A stretch of DNA of 64,000 nt, from the NCBI GenBank assembly GCA_963714035.1, contig OY970224.1, forward strand, positions 2,418,001-2,482,000, in the 5' to 3' direction. A program made the position numbers and the translations under genes. Under the pieces are notes generated by a model. It saw only the letters and a list, made by a program, of their open reading frames with translations. It had not been told where the DNA came from and did not search any database. Of this stretch, positions 51,898 to 60,751 are shown piece by piece; positions within the stretch are counted from its first letter, which is position 1, and every line of letters starts with the position of its first letter. Source of the DNA: DATFVB01 sp963714035. GTDB lineage: Bacteria; Acidobacteriota; Thermoanaerobaculia; UBA5066; DATFVB01.

Positions 51898-54429
51898 TTA
51901 TTTCGACAGACCCTTCCGGTAGTCGCACTCCGGATTGTCGCAGAACAGGAAGGCCCCTTCCTTCTTCGTGCTCTTCTGGAGCAGATAGGGTCGGCCGCAT
52001 TTCGGACACGGTTCCGGCGACGGTTTGTGCCGGAACGCGAAGTCGCATTTCGGGTAGTTCGCGCAGGGATAGAAGAACCCGAACCGGCCGCGGCGCTCGA
52101 CGATCTTTCCGCCGTCCTTCGGACAGGCGACGCCGGTCTCGACGAGCGGCTTCGGCGGCCGGTACTTGCATTTCGGGTAGTTGCCGCACGCGACGAACTC
52201 GCCGAACCGGCCCCGCTTCCTGACGAGGTCCCCGCCGCAGTCCGGGCACTTCTCGCCGGTCGGCTGCGGCTCGGCGGCCGCGCGGCTGGCGGCCGCCGCG
52301 ATCGCGACCGTGTTGCGGCACTTCGGATACGCCGAGCATCCGAGGAACGGGCGGTCCCCGGCCTGTCGGAGCTTCATCGGCGAGCCGCATTCCTCGCAGC
52401 TCTGGTTCTCGTATTCCGAGAGGTCCGTCGCGTCTTCCTCCGTCTCGGGGACGTGGTACGTAAACTCGCAGTCGGGGTATCCGGAGCACGCGATGAAGAG
52501 ACCGTTCTTCCCCATTCGGAGCTTCAGCGGCTTGCTGTCGTTCGGGCACGTGTCGGCGATCTCGGGAACGAGCGCGAAACCGAACGCCTTGCGCGCGTCC
52601 TTCAGGAGGATTCCCGCCTTCTGCGACACCATCTTCGCGAGGGCCCGGTCGCGGTCCCGCGTGAACTTCTCGTCGAAATCGGCGAGGGCCTTCGTCCAGG
52701 AGAGCTTCCCCTCCTCGACCTGGTCGAGCTCCTCTTCGAGCCGCGCCGTGTAGCCCGTCTCGAAGAAGTCGTCGAAGTACGGGATCAGCATCTCGATCAC
52801 GACACGGCCGAGCGCGGTCGGGTAGAACCGTTTGTCCTTCTTCCGGACGTATTCGCGGTCCTCGATCTTCCGGAGGATCTCCGCGTACGTGGACGGGCGG
52901 CCGATGCCGTTCTCTTCCATGTACTTCACGAGCGACGCCTCGTTGAACCGCGGCGGAGGCTGCGTGAAGTGCTGCTCGGGGGAGAGCGAGACCAGCCGGA
53001 CCGACTCGCCCTCGGCGAGCGGAGGGAGAACCGAGCCCCCCTCCTTCTCCCCGGCGTCCTCGTCGTCCCCGGCGACGCCGTAGACCGCGAGATACCCCGG
53101 GAACTTGATCGTCGAGCCGGACGCGCGATACCGCGCCCGGCCCGCGGCGATGTCCGCCGTCACGATGTCGTAGATCGCGGGATTCATCTGAGAGGCGACG
53201 AAGCGCTCCCAGATGAGACGGTAGAGCTTCGCCTCTTCGGACGTGAGCGCGCCGCCGAGCGCCGACGGCGGGAGGTCCATCATCGTCGGGCGGATCGCCT
53301 CGTGCGCGTCCTGCGCTCCCGCGCGCGACTTGAAGAAGCGCGGCGATTCCGGGAGGGAGGCGGGGCCGAAGTTTTCCGCGATCAGCTGACGAACGGCCGC
53401 GAGCGCGTCATCGGAGGTGCGCGTCGAGTCGGTCCGCATGTAGGTGATGAGGCCGACCGTGCCGCGCCCTGGAATTTCCTTCCCCTCGTAGAGCCGCTGC
53501 GCGACCTGCATCGTGCGGCGGACCGAGAAACCGAGCCGGCGCGAAGCGGCCTGCTGGAGCTGGGAGGTGATGAACGGGGGAGGAGACGACTTCTTCCGCT
53601 CCGACTTCTCGACCCTCTCGACCGTCCAGGGAGATCCCTCGATCTCGCCGCGGATCCGCGCCGCGGAGTCGCCGTCGGCGAGCTTCGGGTCGGATCCGTC
53701 GAACTTGAGCTTCTCGCCGTCCCACGAAGAGAGCCGCGCGGAGAACTCCGGGGCCGCAATCCTCGCGTCCGCCGAGGACGCGGTCCGGGCGTCGGCCGAG
53801 GACGCGGTCCGGGCGTCCGCCAAGGACGCGATCCGCGCGTCGAGACTCCAGTACTCGACGGGGACGAACGCTTCGATCTCCTTCTCGCGCTCGCAGATGA
53901 TCCGCAGCGCAACCGTCTGCACGCGTCCCGCCGAGAGGCCGCGCCAGATCTTCTTCCAGAGGAGATCGGAGACTTCGTACCCGACGAGGCGGTCGATGAT
54001 GCGGCGGGCCTGCTGGGCGCCGACGCGGTTCTCGTCGATCGCGCCGGCGTTTTCCACGGCCGCCTGCACCGCCTTCTTCGTGATCTCGTTGAACCGGGCG
54101 CGCCGGAACTCGACTTTGGCGTTTCCGGGCTTCAGCTCCTGCAGGAGGTGCCAGGAGATCGCCTCCCCCTCGCGGTCGGGATCGGCGGCGAGATAGACGC
54201 GATCGACGCCCTTGGCGGCCTTCTTCAGGTCCCCGAGAGTCTTTTCCTTTCCCTTGAGCACCTCGTAGGTCGGCGCGTAGCCGTTCTCGCGGTCGACCCC
54301 CAGCCCTTTGCGCGGGAGATCCCGCACGTGGCCGTACGAAGCGAGGACCTTGAAGTCCTTCCCGAGGAACTTTTCGAGCGTCTTCGCCTTCGCGGGCGAT
54401 TCGACGATGACGAGAGATTTGACCAAATT
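51898..54429 (-). CDS. topA: DNA topoisomerase I
   Basis: 843 residues from TTG 54429 (GGAAGGA upstream; an ATG at 54465 would add 12). TOPRIM (SLVIVESPAKAKTLEKFLG, AADPDREGEAISWHL), type IA core with the catalytic Tyr in GLITYMRTDSTRTS, QDAHEAIRPT, and five C-terminal zinc ribbons starting CPNDSK, CEECGSP, CPDCGGD, CPKDGGK and CPKCGRP. It relaxes negative supercoils. A 24-bp unit is repeated three times in frame at 53765-53836 (SADARTAS-type units), a lineage-specific insertion in the core. dprA lies upstream as is usual (dprA-topA). Confidence 0.97.
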   Translation of the reverse strand, partial: NLVKSLVIVESPAKAKTLEKFLGKDFKVLASYGHVRDLPRKGLGVDRENGYAPTYEVLKGKEKTLGDLKKAAKGVDRVYLAADPDREGEAISWHLLQELKPGNAKVEFRRARFNEITKKAVQAAVENAGAIDENRVGAQQARRIIDRLVGYEVSDLLWKKIWRGLSAGRVQTVALRIICEREKEIEAFVPVEYWSLDARIASLADARTASSADARTASSADARIAAPEFSARLSSWDGEKLKFDGSDPKLADGDSAARIRGEIEGSPWTVERVEKSERKKSSPPPFITSQLQQAASRRLGFSVRRTMQVAQRLYEGKEIPGRGTVGLITYMRTDSTRTSDDALAAVRQLIAENFGPASLPESPRFFKSRAGAQDAHEAIRPTMMDLPPSALGGALTSEEAKLYRLIWERFVASQMNPAIYDIVTADIAAGRARYRASGSTIKFPGYLAVYGVAGDDEDAGEKEGGSVLPPLAEGESVRLVSLSPEQHFTQPPPRFNEASLVKYMEENGIGRPSTYAEILRKIEDREYVRKKDKRFYPTALGRVVIEMLIPYFDDFFETGYTARLEEELDQVEEGKLSWTKALADFDEKFTRDRDRALAKMVSQKAGILLKDARKAFGFALVPEIADTCPNDSKPLKLRMGKNGLFIACSGYPDCEFTYHVPETEEDATDLSEYENQSCEECGSPMKLRQAGDRPFLGCSAYPKCRNTVAIAAAASRAAAEPQPTGEKCPDCGGDLVRKRGRFGEFVACGNYPKCKYRPPKPLVETGVACPKDGGKIVERRGRFGFFYPCANYPKCDFAFRHKPSPEPCPKCGRPYLLQKSTKKEGAFLFCDNPECDYRKGLSK
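53765..53836 (-). repeat. 24-bp in-frame tandem repeat in topA
   Basis: Three units, 53765-53788, 53789-53812 and 53813-53836, each of the form GCGTCSGCCRAGGACGCGRT plus CCGS. They encode repeats of the octapeptide ADARTASS and keep the frame. Confidence 0.88.
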
Positions 54430-54507
54430 CGTGCGTTCCTTCCTGAACGGCCCGGCGGCCCGCATTCGCGAGGCGCGCGACGTGAAAGGCGGATCATACG
54501 GTGCCTG

Positions 54508-55614
54508 TCAACCCCTCCCCCGGCCCGCGACGGCGTAGAGGCCCCCCGGCAGACATCGCAGGACCCCCCTGGCCTCGAGGTCGAAGAGGATCGCGAGAAG
54601 CGACGAAATCGGGATCTTCGCCGCCTCCGAGAGATCGTCCGCGTCCCATGCGTCCTCCCCCGCCATCGCCGCGACGACCCGGGCCGCGTCTCCCTCGAGG
54701 CCCGGGGCCGCGCCTCGCCCGGGCGGGGACCCGACGGAGGGGAAAAGCTCCGTCAGCACGTCCTCCGCTCCGCGGCAGAGGATCGCCCCGTCGCGGAGAA
54801 GGGCGTGGCACCCGTCCGACGACTCGGAGCGGATCGAGCCCGGAACCGCGAACACGTCCCGGCCGAAATCGTTCGCGAGCCGGGCCGTGATCAGGGAGCC
54901 GCTCCGCCGCGCCGCTTCGACGACGACAGTCCCGGAGGACATGCCGGCGATGATCCGGTTGCGAACCGGAAAGAACGCCGGGAGGGGCCGCGTCCCCGGC
55001 GCGTGCTCGGAAAGGAGCAGGCCCCCGCCGCCGATCCTCTTCCAGAGCTCGGCGTTTTCCTTCGGATACGGGACGTCGACGCCCGAGCCCAGAACGGCGA
55101 TCGTTCCTCCCGGATTCCCGAGGGCCGCAGCGTGCGCGGCGGCGTCGATCCCGCGCGCCATTCCGGAGACGACGCAGACCCCCGCGAGCGAGAGGTCGCC
55201 CCCGAGCTGAGAGGCGACCTCCCGGCCGTATCGCGTCGCGGCCCGCGCGCCGACGACGGCGACCGCCGGGAGGGTCAGTCGTTCGACGTCGCCGGCCGCC
55301 CAGAGGACGAGAGGAGCGTCGGGGATCTCCCGCAGGAGCGGCGGATATGGGCCTTCGAGGGCCGTCAACAGCCGGGCCCCCGACCGGTCCGTGGCCGCGA
55401 TCGCGTCGGAAACGTCGACGTCGAAGGGCCGGGCGAGCAGTCGCGCCGCCGTTTCCGACCGGACAACATCCGCCCATCGCGACGGGTCGCCGCCGGGGAG
55501 CTCCCGCCAGCCCCCCGCCGCGTCGCACGCCTTCCAGAACCGGCGCGGAGACACGCCCGGAATCTTCGACCAGGCGAGCGCAAGGCGGGCGGTTTCCGAG
55601 ACGGACATCGACAC
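54508..55614 (-). CDS. dprA: DNA processing protein DprA
   Basis: 368 residues. Rossmann-like DprA core: YPPLLREIPDAPLVLWAAGD, AVVGARAATRYGREVASQLG, VVSGMARGIDAAAHAAAL, AVLGSGVDVPYPKENAELW, FPVRNRIIAGMSSGTVVVEAARRSGSLITA, and VFAVPGSI. A C-terminal winged helix (DLSEAAKIPISSLLAILFDLEARGVL) follows. DprA loads RecA on incoming single-stranded DNA in transformation. An N-terminal helical part (1-50) is SAM-like. Confidence 0.96.
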   Translation of the reverse strand: MSMSVSETARLALAWSKIPGVSPRRFWKACDAAGGWRELPGGDPSRWADVVRSETAARLLARPFDVDVSDAIAATDRSGARLLTALEGPYPPLLREIPDAPLVLWAAGDVERLTLPAVAVVGARAATRYGREVASQLGGDLSLAGVCVVSGMARGIDAAAHAAALGNPGGTIAVLGSGVDVPYPKENAELWKRIGGGGLLLSEHAPGTRPLPAFFPVRNRIIAGMSSGTVVVEAARRSGSLITARLANDFGRDVFAVPGSIRSESSDGCHALLRDGAILCRGAEDVLTELFPSVGSPPGRGAAPGLEGDAARVVAAMAGEDAWDADDLSEAAKIPISSLLAILFDLEARGVLRCLPGGLYAVAGRGRG

Positions 55615-55680
55615 ATTCTAAAAAGAATTCCGGCGCGCTGCGGGAGACGGATAGAATACGTCGCGGTTGGAGGGAGGCGA

Positions 55681-56064
55681 GTGACCCGCGGATCGAGGTA
55701 TGCGACCGGGTTGTGCGTGGCCGGTGCTCTCCTGCTGGGCGGCTGCGCGACCGGACGCGCGAAAGAGCCCACCCCCGAAAAGGAGCTGGAGTACGGCGCG
55801 CACATGGCCAAGCTCGGCTACTGGGAGGAGGCGCGGTTCCGCTTCCAGATGGCCGTCGCCCGCGAGCCCAACAGCGCGCGCGCACACAACAACCTCGCCG
55901 TCTCGCTCGAAGCCGATGGCGACTTCCCGGCCGCGTTCGAGGAATACAAGAAGGCGGTGTCGCTCGATTCCGCCGACAAGAGCATCCACCAGAACTACAC
56001 GCGCTTCGCCGAGTTCTACACGGCCTACACGAAGAAGATCGGGAAGGTGAGCTCTGCGCCGTAG
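55681..56064 (+). CDS. TPR lipoprotein
   Basis: 127 residues from GTG 55681. Lipoprotein signal peptide with lipobox LLLGGC (Cys about residue 19), then two TPR units (HMAKLGYWEEARFRFQMAVAREP, AHNNLAVSLEADGDFPAAFEEYKKAVSLDS) and a short helix. It resembles PilF/BamD-like TPR lipoproteins that hold partners at the outer membrane. GGAGGCGA precedes the GTG. It heads a four-gene group with a second lipoprotein and the 1006-residue barrel protein. Confidence 0.82.
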   Translation: MTRGSRYATGLCVAGALLLGGCATGRAKEPTPEKELEYGAHMAKLGYWEEARFRFQMAVAREPNSARAHNNLAVSLEADGDFPAAFEEYKKAVSLDSADKSIHQNYTRFAEFYTAYTKKIGKVSSAP

Positions 56065-56755
56065 GCGGAAGCTGGCGGTTCTGGCCGCCGCGGCCGCTTT
56101 CGCCGCGGGCTGCAGCAGCGTGCATCTCGTCAAGATGAAGCTGCCGCTGAAGCCGCGCATTCCGCTCAAGGGAAACGAGCGCGTCGCGATCGCGCCGTTC
56201 CTGATCGTCGCGTCGGCCGACAAGCCGAAGGACAAGGCGGACCTCGCCAACGTCGACCTGCAGGCGGAATTCCACCGCTACCTCGTCCAGAGGCTGCGGA
56301 AGAAGACGAAGCTCCAGGTGATCGACCTCGGGACGGACGTGACGCTCCCCTCGCGCGAGCTCGTCTCGCTCTCGCGCGCCACCGACTTCTGGCGCACGGT
56401 CGGGCAGAAGAACTCGGCCGACGTCATCGTGTCCGGCTCGCTCGAGTTCAAGGTGGAGGATTCGGCCGGCTACAAGACCGAGGAGTACGTCTCGCCGGTG
56501 ACGGGGCAGACCTCCTTCCGTCAGATCTACGTCGAGAGGACCGGGTTTCTCTTCGACATCGTTTTCCTCGTCTTCGACGGGAAGACGGGCGACAAGCTCC
56601 TCCAGGACGAGTTCAAGGACTTCCACGAGCGGAACCGCCGGCGCACCGACGAGATGCTCGGGCTCTTCGAGAACCTCTTCTCCCTCGAGGATCAGATCCT
56701 GAACATGTTCGTGCCGCGCGAGCGCGCGGTGGAACGCTACCTCTTCACGCGGTGA
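56054..56755 (+). CDS. Lipoprotein with TolB-N/CsgG-like domain, probable CUG start
   Basis: 233 residues. A strong lipobox (FAAGC, Cys at 56111-56113) is preceded by RRRRKLAVLAAAAAFAAG, but after the in-frame stop at 56048 the only initiator-like codon is CTG 56054, with AAGGTGAG just upstream. The GTG at 56120 lies after the lipobox. The mature part resembles CsgG/LpoB or TolB N-terminal domains: NERVAIAPFLIVAS, EFHRYLVQRLRKKTKLQVIDL, SADVIVSGSLEFKVED, GFLFDIVFLVFDGKTGDKLLQDEF. The start overlaps the TPR gene by 11 bases. It is probably a periplasmic partner of the barrel protein. Confidence 0.75.
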   Translation: MRRRRKLAVLAAAAAFAAGCSSVHLVKMKLPLKPRIPLKGNERVAIAPFLIVASADKPKDKADLANVDLQAEFHRYLVQRLRKKTKLQVIDLGTDVTLPSRELVSLSRATDFWRTVGQKNSADVIVSGSLEFKVEDSAGYKTEEYVSPVTGQTSFRQIYVERTGFLFDIVFLVFDGKTGDKLLQDEFKDFHERNRRRTDEMLGLFENLFSLEDQILNMFVPRERAVERYLFTR

Positions 56756-56759
56756 ATCG

Positions 56760-59700
56760 ATGACAAAGCTCATGCGGCGACTCGTCCTGGCGGTCGCGCT
56801 CGCGGCCCTGGCCGCGCCGGCGTCCGCCCAGTTCGGGCAGAACAAGATCGCCTACGACGAGTTCGACTGGCAGATCTACCGGTCGACCCACTTCCAGCTC
56901 TACTTCTACTCGAAGGAGAAGGGATCCCTCGAGAAGGTCGCCTCGTACGCGGAAAGCGCCTACGACGAGGTCTCCCGCACCCTGAACTACCAGATCCCGC
57001 ATCCGATCCCCCTGATCTTCTATTCGAGCCACGCCGAGTTCGAGCAGACCAACACCCTGCTCGACTTCATCGACGAGGGCACCGGCGCGTTCGCCCTCCC
57101 CTCCCGCGACCGGATGGTGCTCCCCATCGACTACCCCGACCCGCTGCTCCAGAGCGTGATCCAGCACGAGCTCACCCACGTCTTCCAGTTCGAGATCCTG
57201 TTCGGCGGCAACTTCCTCCGAGCGGTGACCTCCAACGTCCCGCAGTGGTTCATGGAAGGAATGGCGTCGTACTTCGGACACGACGAATCCGACCGGTCGC
57301 GGATGTACCTCCGGGACGCCGTGATCACCGACCACGTGCCGGCGATCGCGCACGGCCAGGACATCAATCCCTACTTCGCCTATCGCTTCGGCCACGCCGT
57401 CTTCGACTTCATCGAGCACGAATGGGGCAAAGACGCCGTCCGGGAGTTCGTCTACGAATGGCGGACCGGCGGGGGCATGGCGAAGATCATCCGGCGCGCT
57501 TTCGACATCACCCCCGAGGATTTCGACATCCGCTATCGGCGATACCTGCGCCAGCGGTATCTCCCCCTGTTCGTGACGAAAGGGGAACCGGTCGACTACG
57601 GCGACGAATTCCACATCCGCGTCAACGAGAACGCCTTCTCCTGGGACGTTTCTCCCGTGCCGTTCCCGTCGGGCGACCTGATCGCCGCGGTCTCGACCTA
57701 CGACCTCTCCATTCCGACGCTGAACGCGAGCCCCGACGTCGTCGTGTTCACGTCGAAGGACCGGAAGCTCTACCGGAACCTCTCGAAGGGATACACGACC
57801 CGCTACGAATACCTGATCACGCAGGCGGTCACCATCAGCAACGAACAGGCGGGCCGGGCCGTCGGCGTGTCTCCCGACGGCAACCTCATCACGGCCTTCG
57901 TCCGCCGCGAGCGCGGACGCAACCTCGCGTTCTGGAACGTGGTCACCGGCAAGCTCGTCGACGAGGTGCCCTTCCCCGGGATCGACCAGGAGATCGCGCC
58001 GAGCTTCTCCCCGGACGGGAAGAAGGTCGTCTTTTCCGGGACGTCCAACGGCAGCTTCGACATCTGGTCGTACGACATGGCGTCGCGCGCCGTCACGAAC
58101 GTCACGAACGACACCGCGTACGACGCCGCGCCCTCCTGGTCTCCGGACGGCAAGTGGATCTACTACTCCTCCACGTCCGGGTCCTTCGCGAAGATCTTCC
58201 GGGTCGATCCGACGGATCCCTCCGTGAAGGAGCAGGTCACGTTCGGCGACTGGAACGACGAGGACGTCTCCGTCTCCCCCGACGGCGCCCGGATCTTCTT
58301 CGCGTCGGACCGCGACGAGGGCATCTACAACATCTTCTCCGTGGATCTGGCCACGGGCGAGACGTGGAAGCACACGAACGTGATCGGGGGCGCCTTCCAG
58401 CCGAGCGTCTTCAACGGTCCCGGCGGGATTCCGCGGCTCATCTACTGCGCCTTCTACCGTCAGCGGTTCGGCCTCTACGAGGAAGACGAGCAGCACATCG
58501 ACGCGCGGCTCGCGGCGCTGAATCCCCCTCCGGTCCGGATGGACGCCCACTCGGCGACGCACTACACGCCGGCGATCGAGGTCTCGCTCGACCCGGACAA
58601 GTTCCAGCCCAAGCCCTCGCACAAGCTCTACATCGACAACGCCCAGATCGCGGCGGGAGTCAACAGCGACGGGTCGCTCTTCTCCGACACGACCCTGATC
58701 TTCTCGGACAACCTCGGCGATCGCCGCGCACTCATCAGCCTGCAGTCCATCTCGTCGTACACCGACATCCACCTCGTCTACTACAACCTGAAGCACCGGC
58801 TGCAGCTCGGCGGGATGCTCTACGACGACCGCCAGTACTTCATCGCCGCCTCGACCAACCCCGCGACGGGATTCGTCACCCGCGACCAGCAGTTCTACCG
58901 CGAGACCGGCGGCCTCGGCCTCGGCTCCTATCCGCTCGACCGGTACCACCGGCTCGAGGGGAGCCTCGGCTACATCTCGCGGGAGATCGATTATCCGGTG
59001 GCGACGACGAACAACGACCTCACCCAGGCGGTCGTGATCTCGAACCAGAAGGACAACGCCCCGACCGCCTCCGTCACCTTCACCGGCGACACGGCGAACT
59101 ACAGCGCGCTCGGACCGCTCGGCGGCCACCGCTACGCGATCACCTACTCCTACATGCCGGACTTCAAGTCCGGGACGGACATCGTCGGCCAGGACTTCGA
59201 AGGACCGATCGTCGTCAAGCGCGGCGGGACGCTGACGCAGTCGTTCTCGATCGACTTCCGGCAGTACCTGAGGGTCTCGAAGAGGTCGGCGTTCGCGTTC
59301 CGCGCCTTCGGCATCCGCTCCACGGGAACGCTGCCCAACATCTCCTACTTCGGCGGCGTGGACACGGTCCGGGGATACGACTTCCGCTCCGAGATCGGCA
59401 CCCAGGTCGCCTTCGGCAACATCGAGTACCGTTTTCCGCTCATCGATCAGATCGTCCTCTTCGGCGGCTTCGGTCTCACGGAGATCCGCGGAAAGTTCTT
59501 CATGGACGTCGGCGCCGCCCAGCTCGACTTCGGCCACCCGGCGACGTGGAGGTTCTGGAACGGATCGAGCCACGAAATCGTGTATTCCGATCCGATCAAC
59601 GGCGGCGGACCGAAGACCTATCAGCCGTACGAGCTCATCAACGGCAAGGCGGACTACGGGTGGGGATTCTCGCTCAACCTTCTCGGCGTCGAGCTCCACT

Positions 59701-59780
59701 GGGACTTCGCCAAGCAGTGGACTTTCCGCAAGACGGTCTCCGGTCTGAGGACTTCGTTCTACATCGGAACCGAGTTCTGA
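56760..59780 (+). CDS. Gluzincin metalloprotease / TolB-like propeller / Omp85-type barrel fusion
   Basis: 1006 residues with a signal peptide (VLAVALAALAAPASAQ). Residues about 30-250: gluzincin peptidase domain with H136-E137-x-x-H140 (QHELTHVFQFE) and Glu166 (WFMEGMAS). Residues about 290-600: TolB/PD40 beta-propeller repeats (VSPDGNLITAFV, FSPDGKKVVFSG, WSPDGKWIYYSS, VSPDGARIFFAS). Residues about 640-1006: outer-membrane barrel with the Omp85 loop motif V870-R-G-Y (GGVDTVRGYDFRS) and FGNIEYRFPL, ending in Phe. It is likely outer-membrane-anchored with protease and propeller in the periplasm. It follows two lipoprotein genes by 4 bp. Confidence 0.88.
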   Translation: MTKLMRRLVLAVALAALAAPASAQFGQNKIAYDEFDWQIYRSTHFQLYFYSKEKGSLEKVASYAESAYDEVSRTLNYQIPHPIPLIFYSSHAEFEQTNTLLDFIDEGTGAFALPSRDRMVLPIDYPDPLLQSVIQHELTHVFQFEILFGGNFLRAVTSNVPQWFMEGMASYFGHDESDRSRMYLRDAVITDHVPAIAHGQDINPYFAYRFGHAVFDFIEHEWGKDAVREFVYEWRTGGGMAKIIRRAFDITPEDFDIRYRRYLRQRYLPLFVTKGEPVDYGDEFHIRVNENAFSWDVSPVPFPSGDLIAAVSTYDLSIPTLNASPDVVVFTSKDRKLYRNLSKGYTTRYEYLITQAVTISNEQAGRAVGVSPDGNLITAFVRRERGRNLAFWNVVTGKLVDEVPFPGIDQEIAPSFSPDGKKVVFSGTSNGSFDIWSYDMASRAVTNVTNDTAYDAAPSWSPDGKWIYYSSTSGSFAKIFRVDPTDPSVKEQVTFGDWNDEDVSVSPDGARIFFASDRDEGIYNIFSVDLATGETWKHTNVIGGAFQPSVFNGPGGIPRLIYCAFYRQRFGLYEEDEQHIDARLAALNPPPVRMDAHSATHYTPAIEVSLDPDKFQPKPSHKLYIDNAQIAAGVNSDGSLFSDTTLIFSDNLGDRRALISLQSISSYTDIHLVYYNLKHRLQLGGMLYDDRQYFIAASTNPATGFVTRDQQFYRETGGLGLGSYPLDRYHRLEGSLGYISREIDYPVATTNNDLTQAVVISNQKDNAPTASVTFTGDTANYSALGPLGGHRYAITYSYMPDFKSGTDIVGQDFEGPIVVKRGGTLTQSFSIDFRQYLRVSKRSAFAFRAFGIRSTGTLPNISYFGGVDTVRGYDFRSEIGTQVAFGNIEYRFPLIDQIVLFGGFGLTEIRGKFFMDVGAAQLDFGHPATWRFWNGSSHEIVYSDPINGGGPKTYQPYELINGKADYGWGFSLNLLGVELHWDFAKQWTFRKTVSGLRTSFYIGTEF

Positions 59781-59802
59781 TCCGGGATACAATTTTCCGC
59801 GC

Positions 59803-60591
59803 TTGATCAAACGCGGAAAGAGCGGGCGGGATCTCCGGATCCGTGTCGTCGGACCGTACGGCGGCTCCGCGCCCGGCTGCCGGATGACGACTTTTCTGCT
59901 CAACGAGACGACGGCCCTCGACGCCGGCGCGCTCACGCCGGTCCTCTCGATCGAGGAGCAGCGCGCGGTCGACCGGGTGATCGTGACGCACGCGCATTTC
60001 GATCACGTCGCGACCCTGCCGTTCCTGTTCGAGAACGTCTTCGGCCGGGCGACGCCGATCGAGATCGCCGCGCCGGCCCCGGTGCTCTCCGCGCTGCGCC
60101 GCCACCTCTTCAACGACGCCCTGTGGCCCGATTTCACGCGCCTCCCCTCGCGGCGGCGCGCGACGGTCCGGTTCCGGGCGATCCGCCGCGGAGAGAGCTA
60201 TCGCGCGGCCGGGCTCTCCTTTCGCCCGGTCGCCGTCAACCACATCGTCCCGACGTACGGATATCTCGTTTCGTCGGGGTCGGCGTCGGTGCTGTTTTCG
60301 GGAGACACGGGCCCGACCCGGGCGCTCTGGAAACTCGCGGAGTCGGCGGAAAATCTGAAAGCGATCTTTCTCGAGGTCTCGTTCGCCGACGCGCAGGAGG
60401 AGATCGCCCGCGCCTCGAAGCACCTGATCCCCCGACTCCTCGAGGCGGAGCTCGCCAAGTGCGACAGGGACACGCCGGTCTACCTGTACCACATGAAACC
60501 GGGGCAGGCGGAGGTCATCAAGCGCGAGGTGACGGCGCTGAAGAACCGCCGTCTGCGGTTCATCGAACAGGACCAGGTGCTGGTTTTCTGA
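59803..60591 (+). CDS. MBL-fold hydrolase, class II cAMP phosphodiesterase-like
   Basis: 262 residues from TTG 59803. Metallo-beta-lactamase motif H63-x-H65-x-D67-H68 (VTHAHFDHVATLPFLF), further ligands in VAVNHIVPTYGYLV and FSGDTGPT, and the late YLYHMKPGQ His. The start RIRVVGPYGGSAPGCRMTTFLLN and ALDAGAL fit class II 3',5'-cyclic nucleotide phosphodiesterases (CpdP/PDE1 type), so cAMP hydrolysis is the best guess; other MBL activities are possible. It lies 22 bp after the barrel-protein gene; TACAAT (59788-59793) may be its own -10. Confidence 0.82.
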   Translation: MIKRGKSGRDLRIRVVGPYGGSAPGCRMTTFLLNETTALDAGALTPVLSIEEQRAVDRVIVTHAHFDHVATLPFLFENVFGRATPIEIAAPAPVLSALRRHLFNDALWPDFTRLPSRRRATVRFRAIRRGESYRAAGLSFRPVAVNHIVPTYGYLVSSGSASVLFSGDTGPTRALWKLAESAENLKAIFLEVSFADAQEEIARASKHLIPRLLEAELAKCDRDTPVYLYHMKPGQAEVIKREVTALKNRRLRFIEQDQVLVF

Positions 60592-60751
60592 TCGCGCCGC
60601 CTTCGCCGCGCGGTCGCGGTCGGCGCGAACTGACGCCGTCGGTCACGAGTCGAAAGTCGCGAGTCAAAAAGTCGACGACCGATCTCCGCGACGATTTCAG
60701 AGGCCTTCTCCCTTCAGTTCTGACGACGGCGAGGCGCGCCAGACGCGCCGG

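Noticed and set aside
52027..56064. 1345-codon plus-strand open frame
   Set aside because: Mostly antisense to topA and dprA; only its last 128 codons (from GTG 55681) are a real gene.
56745..59936. 1063-codon minus-strand open frame
   Set aside because: Antisense to the protease-propeller-barrel gene, which has clear motifs and a signal peptide.
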